64,000 bases of DNA, from positions 1 through 64,000 of the forward strand of contig JAZQAG010000042.1 of the NCBI GenBank assembly GCA_045545095.1, given 5' to 3'. How positions within the stretch are numbered: the first letter of the stretch is position 1; each line of letters starts with the position of its first letter. Below, piece after piece: positions 27,406-36,764 of the stretch. Under the pieces are notes generated by a model, which saw only the letters and a list, made by a program, of their open reading frames with translations, did no database searches and was not told where the DNA came from. Both the position numbers and the translations under genes were made by a program. The DNA comes from Phocaeicola_A sp045545095 (GTDB lineage Bacteria > Bacteroidota > Bacteroidia > Bacteroidales > Bacteroidaceae).

Positions 27406-28413
27406 ATGGACTTAATCAGTGAGATTATTGCTCGTGCCAAAGCCAACAAGCAACGTATTGTCCTTCCTGAAGGTACAGAAAAACGAACTTTGATAGCAGC
27501 AGACCGTCTGTTAGCTGACGAAGTAGCAGACCTCATCCTTATTGGTAATCCTACAGAAATTAATGAAATCGGAGAGAAAGAGGGATTAAAAAATCTTTCT
27601 AAAGCGACTATCATCAATCCTGAGGATCATCCAAAAAAGGAAGAATACACTCAATTGTTATATGAATTGCGTAAGAAAAAAGGCATGACCATCGAAGATG
27701 CCCGCAAATTAGTACTCGACCCACTCTATCTAGGTTGTCTTATCATCAAAGCTGGAGATGCAGACGGTCAACTTGCAGGTGCACAAAATACCACAGGTAA
27801 TGTTTTACGACCTGCATTACAAATCATCAAGACTTCACCAGGAATTACTTGTGTTTCAGGAGCCATGCTAATGGTAACTAAGACTCCGCAATATGGAGAG
27901 AATGGAGTTCTCGTTGTTGGAGACGTTGCTGTAACCCCAATGCCAGATGCTGCCCAGCTTTCACAAATAGCCGTTTGTACAGCCCAAACAGCTAAAGCTG
28001 TTGCAGGTTTTGAAGATCCCCGAGTAGCAATGTTAAGTTTCTCAACAAAGGGATCTGCCAAACACGAAGTAGTCGATAAAGTAACCGAAGCCTTAGCATT
28101 AGCAAAAGAGTTAGCTCCCGAGCTCAAGATTGATGGAGAACTTCAAGCTGATGCAGCCCTCGTTCCTTCTGTAGGAAACAGCAAAGCACCTGGTTCTGAG
28201 ATTGCAGGTAAAGCAAATGTCTTGGTGTTCCCGAATCTGGAAGTTGGCAATATTGCTTATAAATTGGTTCAACGTTTAGGAGAAGCTGATGCTGTAGGAC
28301 CTATTCTTCAAGGTATTGCCAAACCTGTAAATGATCTTTCTCGAGGATGTTCCGTTGACGACATATACAAGATGGTTGCCATTACTGCCAATCAAGCTAT
28401 TGCCTCTAAATAA
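27406..28413 (+). CDS. pta: Phosphate acetyltransferase
   Basis: A 335-aa phosphotransacetylase of the short (single-domain) type. It shows the KQRIVLPEGTEKRTL N-terminus, the SGAMLMVTKTP region, FSTKGSAKHE, and VLVFPNLEVGNIAYKLVQRL near the C-terminus. It converts acetyl-CoA and phosphate to acetyl phosphate. With ackA 60 bases downstream it forms the acetate-producing, ATP-yielding branch of fermentation. Confidence 0.96.
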   Translation: MDLISEIIARAKANKQRIVLPEGTEKRTLIAADRLLADEVADLILIGNPTEINEIGEKEGLKNLSKATIINPEDHPKKEEYTQLLYELRKKKGMTIEDARKLVLDPLYLGCLIIKAGDADGQLAGAQNTTGNVLRPALQIIKTSPGITCVSGAMLMVTKTPQYGENGVLVVGDVAVTPMPDAAQLSQIAVCTAQTAKAVAGFEDPRVAMLSFSTKGSAKHEVVDKVTEALALAKELAPELKIDGELQADAALVPSVGNSKAPGSEIAGKANVLVFPNLEVGNIAYKLVQRLGEADAVGPILQGIAKPVNDLSRGCSVDDIYKMVAITANQAIASK

Positions 28414-28473
28414 ATGTGGAGCCCATATTGCAATAATAGTAAAATAATTTCATCATATTAACAATTTACGATT

Positions 28474-29670
28474 ATGAAAATTTTAGTATTGAACTGCGGT
28501 AGTTCTTCTATAAAATACAAACTCTTTGAAATGGAAAACAAGGAGGTTCTTGCACAAGGAGGTATTGAAAAAATTGGCCTAACAGGTTCCTTCCTCAAAT
28601 TAACCCTTCCAAATGGTGAGAAAAAGATTCTCGAAAAAGATATTCCTGAACACACAGTAGGAGTTGACTTTATTTTCCAAACCTTGACCCACGCAGAATA
28701 TGGAGCTATCAAAAGTTTGGACGAACTTGATGCTGTCGGACATCGTATGGTACATGGCGGCGAACGTTTCAGCCAATCCGTATTACTGAACAAGGAAGTT
28801 TTAGATGCTTTTACAGCATGCAATGATTTGGCTCCTCTACATAATCCTGCCAACCTCAAAGGAGTCAATGCCGTTTCTGCATTGTTACCCAATATCCCTC
28901 AAGTTGGTGTCTTTGATACTGCATTCCATCAAACGATGCCTGCTCATGCATACATGTATGCAGTACCATATGAATTATATGAAAAGTATGGTGTACGCCG
29001 CTATGGTTTTCATGGAACATCACACAGATACGTTTCACAACGAGTATGTGAATTTTTAGGAATACCTGTAGAAGGTAGCAGAATCATCACTTGCCACGTA
29101 GGAAATGGAGGTTCTATTGCCGCTGTTAAAGACGGGAAGTGTATCGATACGACTATGGGACTTACCCCATTGGAAGGTTTGATGATGGGAACCCGCTCTG
29201 GAGATATTGATGCAGGTGCTGTTACCTTCATTATGGAAAAAGAGGGGCTTAATGCTACAGGAATTTCGAACCTACTCAACAAGAAATCCGGTGTAGCCGG
29301 TATATCTGGAGTATCATCAGATATGAGAGAAGTTTCTGCCGCAGCCAATAGCGGAAACAAGCGTGCCCGTTTAGCCTTGGATATGTATTTCTACCGAATC
29401 AAAAAATATATCGGTGCTTATGCAGCTGCAATGGGTGGAGTTGATGTTATTCTTTTCACTGGAGGTGTAGGAGAAAATCAATCAGATTGTCGTGAAACTG
29501 CATGTTCAGGACTTGAATTCATGGGGGTTAAGCTTAATCATGAGATTAATAATACTATCCATGGAGAAGAAGCTATTATATCCACAGATGATTCTTCTGT
29601 TAAAGTGGTAGTAATACCTACAGATGAAGAAATGATGATTGCTTCTGACACTATGAGTTTATTGAAATAA
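28474..29670 (+). CDS. ackA: Acetate kinase
   Basis: A 398-aa ASKHA-fold kinase. Family motifs are LVLNCGSSSIKYKLF at the N-terminus, YGFHGTSHRYVS, ITCHVGNGGSIAAV, and LFTGGVGENQ. It makes ATP and acetate from acetyl phosphate. It follows pta in one operon with no separate -7 box in the 60-base gap, and is followed by a terminator at 29697-29722. Confidence 0.97.
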   Translation: MKILVLNCGSSSIKYKLFEMENKEVLAQGGIEKIGLTGSFLKLTLPNGEKKILEKDIPEHTVGVDFIFQTLTHAEYGAIKSLDELDAVGHRMVHGGERFSQSVLLNKEVLDAFTACNDLAPLHNPANLKGVNAVSALLPNIPQVGVFDTAFHQTMPAHAYMYAVPYELYEKYGVRRYGFHGTSHRYVSQRVCEFLGIPVEGSRIITCHVGNGGSIAAVKDGKCIDTTMGLTPLEGLMMGTRSGDIDAGAVTFIMEKEGLNATGISNLLNKKSGVAGISGVSSDMREVSAAANSGNKRARLALDMYFYRIKKYIGAYAAAMGGVDVILFTGGVGENQSDCRETACSGLEFMGVKLNHEINNTIHGEEAIISTDDSSVKVVVIPTDEEMMIASDTMSLLK

Positions 29671-29696
29671 AATCTAAAGATTTTTACCCAAGCATA

Positions 29697-29722
29697 AGTC
29701 TCCCGATTTATATCGGGGGACT
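29697..29722 (+). terminator. Terminator of pta-ackA
   Basis: AGTCTCCCGAT and ATCGGGGGACT pair over a 4-base loop, followed by TTTAATTAA. Confidence 0.85.
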
Positions 29723-29743
29723 TTAATTAATTCTACGATTAAC

Positions 29744-30634
29744 ATGTTCCGAAAATTAGTTGCAATAGAGCCTATCGGGCTCATCCCCGAAGCGGAAAAA
29801 ATGCTTTACTCTTTTGCCAAAGAAGTAATACTATACAATAATATACCAACAGATAACGATACAATTGTCGAACGCATAGGCAATGCAGATGCAGTATTGT
29901 TAAGCTATACAACAACACTAACCCGGGACATCATAGAAAGATGCCCACAAATTGTCTATATAGGCATGTGTTGTTCCTTATATTCTCCTGAAAGCGCCAA
30001 TGTTGATATACATTATGCGGAATCACGTGGAATTACGGTCACAGGTATTCGTGATTACGGGGACGAAGGAGTCGTTGAATACGTAATCAGCGAATTAGTA
30101 CGAATATTACACGGTTTTGGCCAAGAACCATGGAAAAAGATTCCATATGAAATAACGGGACTTAATGTAGGTATCGTTGGTTTAGGGAAATCTGGCGGAA
30201 TGATAGCTGACGCTTTAAGTTTTTTAGGAGCTAATATCCGCTATTTTGCTCGTACCCCTAAAAAAGATGCAGAAAATAAAGGATATCGTTTTCTATCTCT
30301 AAACGAATTATTGAAACAAAGTGAAGTAGTATTTTGCTGCTTAAATAAAAATACAATTCTTCTCCACAAAGAGGAATTCGCCAGTTTGGGCAATCACAAG
30401 ATTTTATTCAATACAGGATTATCCCCCGCTTGGGAGAAAGATGCATTTGAGAATTGGATTGAAGGAGATAATTTATGCTATTGTGACACTGTAGGAGCAT
30501 TAGGTGGAGAAAAATTATTGTCCCATCCGAATATACATTGTATGAATGTTTCCACAGGACGAACCAAACAAGCATTTGACCGTCTTTCAAATAAAGTGAT
30601 AGCAAATATAGAAGCTTATTTAAACTGCAATTAA
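29744..30634 (+). CDS. Divergent D-2-hydroxyacid dehydrogenase-like protein
   Basis: A 296-aa protein with the NAD-binding domain of the D-isomer dehydrogenases: Rossmann motif GIVGLGKSGG (residues ~145-154) and the RYFARTPKKD nucleotide-contact region. The catalytic parts differ from the family. The usual N-A/T-R-G block reads NTGLSP, putting Leu226 where the substrate Arg is expected, and the usual DVFEEEP and PHIGG blocks are not visible. It may be a non-classical oxidoreductase or a binding protein. It starts 22 bases after the acetate-kinase terminator and ends at a perfect palindrome. Confidence 0.75.
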   Translation: MFRKLVAIEPIGLIPEAEKMLYSFAKEVILYNNIPTDNDTIVERIGNADAVLLSYTTTLTRDIIERCPQIVYIGMCCSLYSPESANVDIHYAESRGITVTGIRDYGDEGVVEYVISELVRILHGFGQEPWKKIPYEITGLNVGIVGLGKSGGMIADALSFLGANIRYFARTPKKDAENKGYRFLSLNELLKQSEVVFCCLNKNTILLHKEEFASLGNHKILFNTGLSPAWEKDAFENWIEGDNLCYCDTVGALGGEKLLSHPNIHCMNVSTGRTKQAFDRLSNKVIANIEAYLNCN

Positions 30635-30640
30635 TTTTTT

Positions 30641-30686
30641 ATTTAAGATAGTAATGGCCCCATATGGGGCCATTACTATCTTAAAT
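30641..30686. terminator. Perfect 46-bp palindrome, bidirectional terminator
   Basis: ATTTAAGATAGTAATGGCCC and its exact inverse meet at CATATG without any unpaired base: 23-bp arms. It lies between two convergent genes. T-rich flanks are present on both strands (TTAATTTTTTATTT on the left). Confidence 0.85.
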
Positions 30687-30698
30687 GCTACGGAATTA

Positions 30699-31490
30699 TC
30701 AACAGAATACAATAGGGGAGATTATATTTCTCAACGTATTTACCACTGACCATCCGGCAATTTCTGCCGTAGCACTATATACATCTATAACTGCATGAAT
30801 TTGATCATTTTTAATCTCCACACGTTGGGTGTCACCTACAAAACCAGGAGTTGATTGCATCGTCACTTGCATTTTTTGTGGACCTACAGAGGCACGCGAT
30901 GCAGCAACCGTAACATTCACTTTAGTCGGAAACATTTTAATTGCTTCGCATGCTGTACCTTGAAAAACGATTTGTTGATTCTCTTGGAGAGATTCCTCAT
31001 ACACGGGAGTACCTTTAAGCGCATTTGGCCCTTTTTCGTTAAAAAACTTAGCGGACGCATTCCCCATCAATGTTGCGGTCTGAAGGATATCAAATCCACC
31101 AGTTGCACCAGATACAATATATACATGCGCACTATTACGTTGGGCCATTTGAATGACCTCATCATAGAATGCATCATCAGCTAAAGCACCAATAGAAAGT
31201 GTAACGATAGATATACCACGCTCCAATGTCGGTATTGCCATTTCATGCATAACAGCAGGAGACGCTGCTTCAACAATAAAATCAGGCTTCATTGAGATCA
31301 AATCTGGAATATCACTGCATAAACGGCAATTATGCCCATAACCATTAAACTCTTCAACCATTTTTTCCACTTTAGACATTGTACGGGAGTATACTCCAAT
31401 TAATTCATATTGCGGTAAAAGTCCCCTATTAATAGCCTCAACAACTATACTTCCAAGTTTACCACAACCAACAATAGCGAGTTTTTTCAT
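30699..31490 (-). CDS. Aspartate dehydrogenase-like NAD(P) oxidoreductase
   Basis: A 263-aa protein with an N-terminal Rossmann motif (AIVGCGKLGS, residues 4-13), the PDFIVEAASPAVMHE block, and the catalytic-domain segments IVSGATGGFD and TVAASRASVGP. This matches L-aspartate dehydrogenases of the NadX type, which oxidise aspartate to iminoaspartate. The ATG at 31488-31490 is chosen because it starts right at the Rossmann strand. It lies 23 bases after a BASS-type transporter gene on the same strand, so the transporter may supply an acidic substrate. No nad genes are nearby. Confidence 0.8.
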   Translation of the reverse strand: MKKLAIVGCGKLGSIVVEAINRGLLPQYELIGVYSRTMSKVEKMVEEFNGYGHNCRLCSDIPDLISMKPDFIVEAASPAVMHEMAIPTLERGISIVTLSIGALADDAFYDEVIQMAQRNSAHVYIVSGATGGFDILQTATLMGNASAKFFNEKGPNALKGTPVYEESLQENQQIVFQGTACEAIKMFPTKVNVTVAASRASVGPQKMQVTMQSTPGFVGDTQRVEIKNDQIHAVIDVYSATAEIAGWSVVNTLRNIISPIVFC

Positions 31491-31513
31491 ATCATTTGTT
31501 TTAAAAGAAATTG

Positions 31514-32467
31514 TTAAATTTGTTTTTGCGCAAGATGTCGTACCCTCCATAATTGCCAACTATTTATTATATTTTGCCAAAGAACATATGCCCCTGGTCC
31601 CAATGAAGCCAAAGGATTAAGATAGGTATATGACAGCCATATGGCAAAGATTGTATTTTTTTGCCCCAATGCCTGTCCACCACTAATACGATTACCATAA
31701 ATCCCCCCTATACGTTTTCCCAAGAAAAATTGTAAAAGGCATATCGACAAACTGATTGCACATATATATAATAAGGTATAAACATCTGTTTTGCTATTGG
31801 CTATCGAACGAATTGTTTGAGCCACTACAATAGCTAAGGCTATAGCCCACAAATAAAAAGTCAAAGGATGCAGATCTGATATCTTTTTATGGATACTTGG
31901 CCAACATACCTTTATCATTACTGAAGCAATCAAAGGGCAAATCAAAAGCGGAAATACCCTACTTAGTATCACGACACAAGATTTCCCGAAAGAACAGTCA
32001 ACATGAGAATAAACAAGCGGAAACACAATAGGAACAACCAACGAGGCTATCACGTTAGACAAAACCGTATATGTGACAAGACCAGGTGCATTTCCTCCTA
32101 ATTTCATCGTGACAACTGCAGCAGCAGTGGCTGTAGGGCAAATAAAGCATACCATTCCAGATTGAAAGACTACATTTAATGGATCATTGGGTACGAAATA
32201 TGCTACCACTGCAAACAGTAAACAACAGACAACTTGTATAAGAATTAGCCATAAGTGCCATAAATGCGGACGTAAGTCTCTTACTGAAACCCGACAAAAC
32301 GTAATGAAAAGCATCGTAAATATAAGAACTGGTGTCAGTCTTGAAACAAACGAAAGCACACATCCTTTCAAAGGATATAAATAAGGAAAATAAGCAAACG
32401 CATAATAAGACAACGTCCCAATTACCATAGCGATTGGTAGCGTCCAGTTTTTAAGAAATCGAATCAT
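31514..32467 (-). CDS. BASS (bile acid:sodium symporter) family transporter
   Basis: A 317-aa integral membrane protein with 8-10 hydrophobic segments. Features of the SLC10/BASS fold are CFICPTATAAAVVTMKLGG (substrate/sodium site) and SGGQALGQKNTIFAIWLSY in the second half. I chose the ATG at 32465-32467, downstream of a -7 box TACCTTTG (minus, 32493-32500). It heads an operon with the aspartate-dehydrogenase-like gene. BASS members carry many organic anions, so the substrate is open. Confidence 0.82.
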   Translation of the reverse strand: MIRFLKNWTLPIAMVIGTLSYYAFAYFPYLYPLKGCVLSFVSRLTPVLIFTMLFITFCRVSVRDLRPHLWHLWLILIQVVCCLLFAVVAYFVPNDPLNVVFQSGMVCFICPTATAAAVVTMKLGGNAPGLVTYTVLSNVIASLVVPIVFPLVYSHVDCSFGKSCVVILSRVFPLLICPLIASVMIKVCWPSIHKKISDLHPLTFYLWAIALAIVVAQTIRSIANSKTDVYTLLYICAISLSICLLQFFLGKRIGGIYGNRISGGQALGQKNTIFAIWLSYTYLNPLASLGPGAYVLWQNIINSWQLWRVRHLAQKQI

Positions 32468-32492
32468 GACTATTTTGTATTTCTTTTGCCTG

Positions 32493-32500
32493 CAAAGGTA
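32493..32500 (-). promoter_or_regulatory. -7 box of the BASS transporter operon
   Basis: TACCTTTG on the minus strand, about 26 bases from the ATG. Confidence 0.5.
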
Positions 32501-32593
32501 CAAATAATAAAATATCTATGTTCTAAATGTAGTTTCTTTTGTTTAGAAATAGGGAAAACCAATCAAAACTTTTTAGTTTTACGTGAAAAGTTG

Positions 32594-32601
32594 TAACTTT
32601 G
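32594..32601 (+). promoter_or_regulatory. -7 box of the amidase gene
   Basis: TAACTTTG, 17 bases upstream of the chosen ATG (32619). It rules out the longer open frame that begins at 32583. Confidence 0.5.
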
Positions 32602-32618
32602 CAACAAGATTGAAAATA

Positions 32619-33770
32619 ATGCGCACAAAGTCATTAATTCTATATATTAGTATCTGTTTGTTGTTATTCTTGCCCATGTATGGATTAGCAGCAGAACAGG
32701 ATTTTATTGTAGTAATTGATGCAGGCCACGGAGGAAAAGATCCTGGAGCCGTAGGCCGGAAAGCACGAGAAAAAGATATTAACCTGAATGTCGCATTAGA
32801 ACTTGGCAGGCTAATAGAAAACAATTGTAAGAATACTCGTGTTCACTATACCAGAAAAACCGATGTATTTATATCTTTAGGCAGACGTGCACAGATTGCC
32901 AATGAAGTCAAAGCAAACTTATTCATTTCCATCCACACAAATGCTTTACCCAAAGGACGTATAGCCCGAGGTACAGAAACCTATACATTAGGTATGGCAA
33001 GAGCCAATGAAAATCTGGAGGTTGCCAAGCGAGAAAATGCAGTAATTTTAGTGGAGGAGAATTATCAGGAAAAATATGCAGGTTTCAATCCCAATTCTGC
33101 AGAAAGCTACATTATGTTTGAATTTATGCAAGACAAATATATGGAACAGAGCGTATCTTTCGCCAAACATATACAACATCAATTCAAGAATCATGCACGT
33201 AGAGTGGACAAAGGAGTGCATCAAGCAGGTTTTTTGGTATTAAGAGCCACCTCTATGCCCAGTGTATTGATAGAATTAGGATACATATCCACCCCTGATG
33301 AAGAAAAATACCTAAGTAGTAAAACTGGAGTGCAAACATTAAGTAGAAGTATTTATAACGCATTTTGTGCATACAAGAATAGCCAAACTGAGAGTAATAG
33401 AATAATCATCGAAAACGACAAAGAGGAAAAAGAGGCTGTTCCTACTCCAAGTTCACCATCAGAACATACCGAAAAAGAACCGTTACAACAAGAAATACGC
33501 TCCGATGCTCCTTTGTTCAAATTACAAATACTCACAGCCTCCTCTCCTTTAAAAGAGAATAGTTCACAACTAAAAGGGCTTCCAGCTGTTTTTTACAAAG
33601 AAGCAGGCTTGTACAAATACACCTATGGCGAAACAAATGATTATAATGAAATACTAAAACTTAAAAAACAAATTAGCAAAAAGTTCAAGGATGCATTTGT
33701 CATCGCCTTTAAAAACGGAGAAAAAATAAATATTCAACAAGCCATCAAAGAATTCAAGAACAAGAAATAA
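32619..33770 (+). CDS. N-acetylmuramoyl-L-alanine amidase (Amidase_3) with SPOR-like C-terminus
   Basis: A 383-aa secreted enzyme: signal peptide (LILYISICLLLFLPMYGLAA), then a zinc amidase domain with DAGHGGKDPGA (zinc His), the Glu-containing helix after it, SIHTNA (zinc His) and catalytic Glu in VLIELGYIS. An acidic linker follows (residues ~250-290), then a region of ~80 residues (FKLQILTA, KYTYGETNDYNEILKLKKQI) resembling a SPOR peptidoglycan-binding domain. It cuts the peptide side chains from glycan strands, likely during division. The MlaD gene follows after 23 bases. Confidence 0.92.
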   Translation: MRTKSLILYISICLLLFLPMYGLAAEQDFIVVIDAGHGGKDPGAVGRKAREKDINLNVALELGRLIENNCKNTRVHYTRKTDVFISLGRRAQIANEVKANLFISIHTNALPKGRIARGTETYTLGMARANENLEVAKRENAVILVEENYQEKYAGFNPNSAESYIMFEFMQDKYMEQSVSFAKHIQHQFKNHARRVDKGVHQAGFLVLRATSMPSVLIELGYISTPDEEKYLSSKTGVQTLSRSIYNAFCAYKNSQTESNRIIIENDKEEKEAVPTPSSPSEHTEKEPLQQEIRSDAPLFKLQILTASSPLKENSSQLKGLPAVFYKEAGLYKYTYGETNDYNEILKLKKQISKKFKDAFVIAFKNGEKINIQQAIKEFKNKK

Positions 33771-33793
33771 CCAATCTTTAATATAGAAAAGAC

Positions 33794-34690
33794 ATGAATA
33801 TCAAATACTTTACTAAAGAAGTGAAAATCGGATTAGCAGGGATTATAGCTATTGCTGTGTTAATATATGGAATCAATTTTCTGAAAGGCATCAATATGTT
33901 CAAAGCTGGAACCGGATATTATGTCGAATTTGAAAATATAGCAGGCTTAGTCAACTCAAGCCCTGTGTATGCTGACGGTTTTGGAGTCGGACTTGTAAGA
34001 CAAATACATTACAATTATAATAAGCCCGGACATATTGTAGTAGAGATTGATTTGGACAAGAACATGAAACTTCCGATAGGTACTAAAGCCGAATTGGAAA
34101 CAGAAATGCTTGGAACAGTCAAGATGAATCTCATATTCCCACATCAATATCAGAATTATCACCAAATTGGAGATACCATAAAAGGGTCTGTAAACGAAGG
34201 AATGATGGCCACAGCAAGTGCATTAGTCCCCAAGGTAAGCTCTATGTTACCCAAATTGGATTCCATATTAACATCTATTGACCGTCTGTTGGCTGACCAA
34301 TCATTGGCGAACACACTACATAATACAGAGCAAATCACCTCAAACTTAAAAAATACGACTCATGAATTGAATACCTTATTGCAAAGAGATATCCCTGCAA
34401 TAACAGGAAATCTGAACGTAATTACAGCAAATTTCGCCACAATCAGCAATAATTTAAAAGATATAAATTATACTGCGACTGTAGGACAAATCAATAAAAC
34501 ATTAGAAAGTGTAAAAGCTTTTACTGATCGCTTACAAAGTCCTGATAACAATGTTGGGCTACTTTTGAACGATGACGCTTTGTACAATAACCTCGTCAAA
34601 ACAACAGGAAATGCCGCATCCCTATTGGAAAACATTCAAGAAAACCCCAAACGGTATGTTCATTTCTCCATTTTTGGACGTAAAAACTAA
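33794..34690 (+). CDS. MlaD/MCE family lipid-transport protein
   Basis: A 298-aa protein with one N-terminal membrane segment (IGLAGIIAIAVLIYGINFLKG), an MCE domain (YYVEFENIAGLVNSSPVYADG, GVGLVRQI) and a long helical C-terminal part. MCE proteins anchor in the inner membrane and form rings that move phospholipids between membranes. No MlaE/MlaF partners are seen here. It is co-oriented with the amidase 23 bases upstream, a common Bacteroidetes arrangement. Confidence 0.9.
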   Translation: MNIKYFTKEVKIGLAGIIAIAVLIYGINFLKGINMFKAGTGYYVEFENIAGLVNSSPVYADGFGVGLVRQIHYNYNKPGHIVVEIDLDKNMKLPIGTKAELETEMLGTVKMNLIFPHQYQNYHQIGDTIKGSVNEGMMATASALVPKVSSMLPKLDSILTSIDRLLADQSLANTLHNTEQITSNLKNTTHELNTLLQRDIPAITGNLNVITANFATISNNLKDINYTATVGQINKTLESVKAFTDRLQSPDNNVGLLLNDDALYNNLVKTTGNAASLLENIQENPKRYVHFSIFGRKN

Positions 34691-35071
34691 AAGTTTATCC
34701 AAAGAAAAAATGTCCAACAAGAATGTCGTCCAATTATTAATTAGAATTTATCTAAATAACAAACAAAATAAAGATATTTGAGCAAAGAGGGCCAAACCTT
34801 TTATTATTGCGGAGTTAAGCAAAGATTAGATTTTTCCACTTTTTACACCATAAAAAGACACTTATATTCGTAAGTTGTTAATAAATAAAGAATTGCAAAT
34901 TGCAAAGTGTCTAAATAGGATGCATCCTAAGCCCCTCTTATAAGTAATTGTAAATAAATGGATTATTACTTTCACCAAAAAAACAAATAAAAAGCGATTT
35001 GTTTTTTTAAAATAAGATTCGCAATTTTGCAACGTAGAAGTTTCACTATTTGATAAACCATTAAAGTTATT
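34691..35071 (+). other. dnaA upstream region with possible DnaA boxes
   Basis: No gene is seen. TTTTCCACT (34832-34840) and TTTTACACC (34841-34849) are adjacent and each differs at one base from the DnaA-box form TTTTNCACA. A perfect 12-bp palindrome AGGATGCATCCT lies at 34917-34928, and AATTGCAAATTGCAAAG shows a short tandem at about 34891-34907. The dnaA promoter is at 34998-35029. Self-regulation by DnaA or a replication origin is possible; neither is shown. Confidence 0.4.
34998..35029 (+). promoter_or_regulatory. Promoter of dnaA
   Basis: TTTG (34998-35001), 20 bases, CAATTTTG (35022-35029; one base off TAnnTTTG), about 42 bases upstream of the ATG. Confidence 0.6.
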
Positions 35072-36475
35072 ATGACGGACAACAACTACGTTGCACCGTG
35101 GCAGCGTTGTCTGGATATCATTGCAGACAATGTACAGGAAGCAACGTTCAAAAGGATCTTCCAGTCTATCGTACCGGTAAGATTCGAGGATGGTACACTC
35201 ACATTAGGAGTACCCAGCCCATTTGTATATGAAATTCTCGAGGAGCATTATGTTGATTTGCTCCGACGAGTTCTTTATCGTGAATTTGGCGAAGGTACAC
35301 GATTGATGTACTGTGTCCTTACAGACAAAGAACATCATCAGGAACAAGAGTGGGAAAGCAGTCGTAGTTCACAGGCAATAAAAGAAAGACCTGTGCGAGA
35401 AGGCAACAAGGCTCCAGCCCCTCCTGTACCTGTAGTACAAGATTTAGATCCAAGACTAAATCCTAAATATAACTTTGATAACTTCATCGAAGGCATGAGC
35501 AACAAACTCTCCCGCACTGCAGGAGAAGCAGTTGCTATGAACCCGGCCAAAACCTCTTTCAACCCCTTATTTATATATGGTCCGTCAGGTGTTGGAAAGA
35601 CACATTTGGTCAATGCCATAGGTACAAGAATAAAGGAACTTTATCCCGAAAAACGCGTACTCTATGTCTCTGCCCACCTTTTCCAGGTTCAGTACACAAA
35701 CTCCGTTCGTGAGAATACCATCAATGATTTTATCAACTTCTACCAGTCCATTGATGTACTCATCATTGACGACATCCAAGAATTTGCCACACTCACCAAG
35801 ACACAAAACACATTCTTCCACATATTCAACCACTTGCACCAGACAGGTAAGCAGTTAATACTCACCTCAGACCGTTCCCCCATGATGCTACAAGGAATGG
35901 AAGACCGTCTGTTGACTCGTTTCAAATGGGGATTGATTGCAGAAATGGAACGTCCCAATATCGAACTACGCAAAAATATCCTTCATGATAAAATCCGTCG
36001 GGATGGTCTCAGAATACCAGAACAAGTAATTGACTATATTGCAGAATCAGTTGATGAAAGTGTTAGAGATTTGGAGGGAGTAGTCATATCTTTGGTTGCC
36101 CATTCTACGGTATATAACAGAGATGTAGATATTGATTTAGCGACACGAGTTGTGAAAAATGCCGTACGTATCGTTGAAAACAAGCCTTTGAGTGTCGAGG
36201 ATGTCGTTGAACACGTATGTAACCATTATGGTATAGATACAGAAGCTATATTTACGAAAACACGCAAAAGAGATATAGTACAAATACGCCAAGTGGCAAT
36301 GTATCTGGCCAAGAAACATACCGATGCTTCATCTGCCAAGATAGGAAAACTCATTGGTAAACGGGATCATGCTACAGTACTCCATGCATGCAAAATTATA
36401 GCTGGTCAGTTGGACGTTGACAAAGCATTCAAAGAAGAAATGGCTGAATTGGAGTCCACCATTCGCCGCAGATAA
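35072..36475 (+). CDS. dnaA: Chromosomal replication initiator DnaA
   Basis: A 467-aa AAA+ initiator. An N-terminal DnaB-contact domain (WQRCLDIIADNVQEATFKRI) and a short linker are followed by the ATPase domain: Walker A GPSGVGKT (about residues 170-177), Walker B LIIDDIQ (about 230), and an arginine-finger region. The C-terminal DNA-binding domain holds the signature KRDHATVLHACK. It opens the origin and starts replication. A terminator at 36527-36558 follows. Confidence 0.97.
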   Translation: MTDNNYVAPWQRCLDIIADNVQEATFKRIFQSIVPVRFEDGTLTLGVPSPFVYEILEEHYVDLLRRVLYREFGEGTRLMYCVLTDKEHHQEQEWESSRSSQAIKERPVREGNKAPAPPVPVVQDLDPRLNPKYNFDNFIEGMSNKLSRTAGEAVAMNPAKTSFNPLFIYGPSGVGKTHLVNAIGTRIKELYPEKRVLYVSAHLFQVQYTNSVRENTINDFINFYQSIDVLIIDDIQEFATLTKTQNTFFHIFNHLHQTGKQLILTSDRSPMMLQGMEDRLLTRFKWGLIAEMERPNIELRKNILHDKIRRDGLRIPEQVIDYIAESVDESVRDLEGVVISLVAHSTVYNRDVDIDLATRVVKNAVRIVENKPLSVEDVVEHVCNHYGIDTEAIFTKTRKRDIVQIRQVAMYLAKKHTDASSAKIGKLIGKRDHATVLHACKIIAGQLDVDKAFKEEMAELESTIRRR

Positions 36476-36526
36476 ACAGACAAACAATATCTCATAACAA
36501 AAATATTCTTACTAAAGAGTATAAAG

Positions 36527-36558
36527 AGGTCGATATCTATGATTAGAGGTATCGACCT
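36527..36558 (+). terminator. Terminator of dnaA
   Basis: AGGTCGATA(TCT) and (AGG)TATCGACCT pair, followed by TTTTTATTATT. Confidence 0.85.
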
Positions 36559-36756
36559 TTTTATTATTCTTTTGAAACAAACGCAGGAGTTACAATATAC
36601 GACCTTATACCTTTTTATATAAAAAAGTACAAGTTTACAGTCGTTTTACATGAAAAGCATTTGTCAAGCAAATAGCGATAAATAGAAAACAAAAGATTTA
36701 TTGGATACATTTCAAAGAAATAGTATCATAAACTCGCCTATATAAAAAAAATGTTT

Positions 36757-36764
36757 TAACTTTG
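36757..36764 (+). promoter_or_regulatory. -7 box of the pectin operon
   Basis: TAACTTTG, about 54 bases upstream of the GH105 ATG at 36819. No TTTG at the -33 position. Confidence 0.55.
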
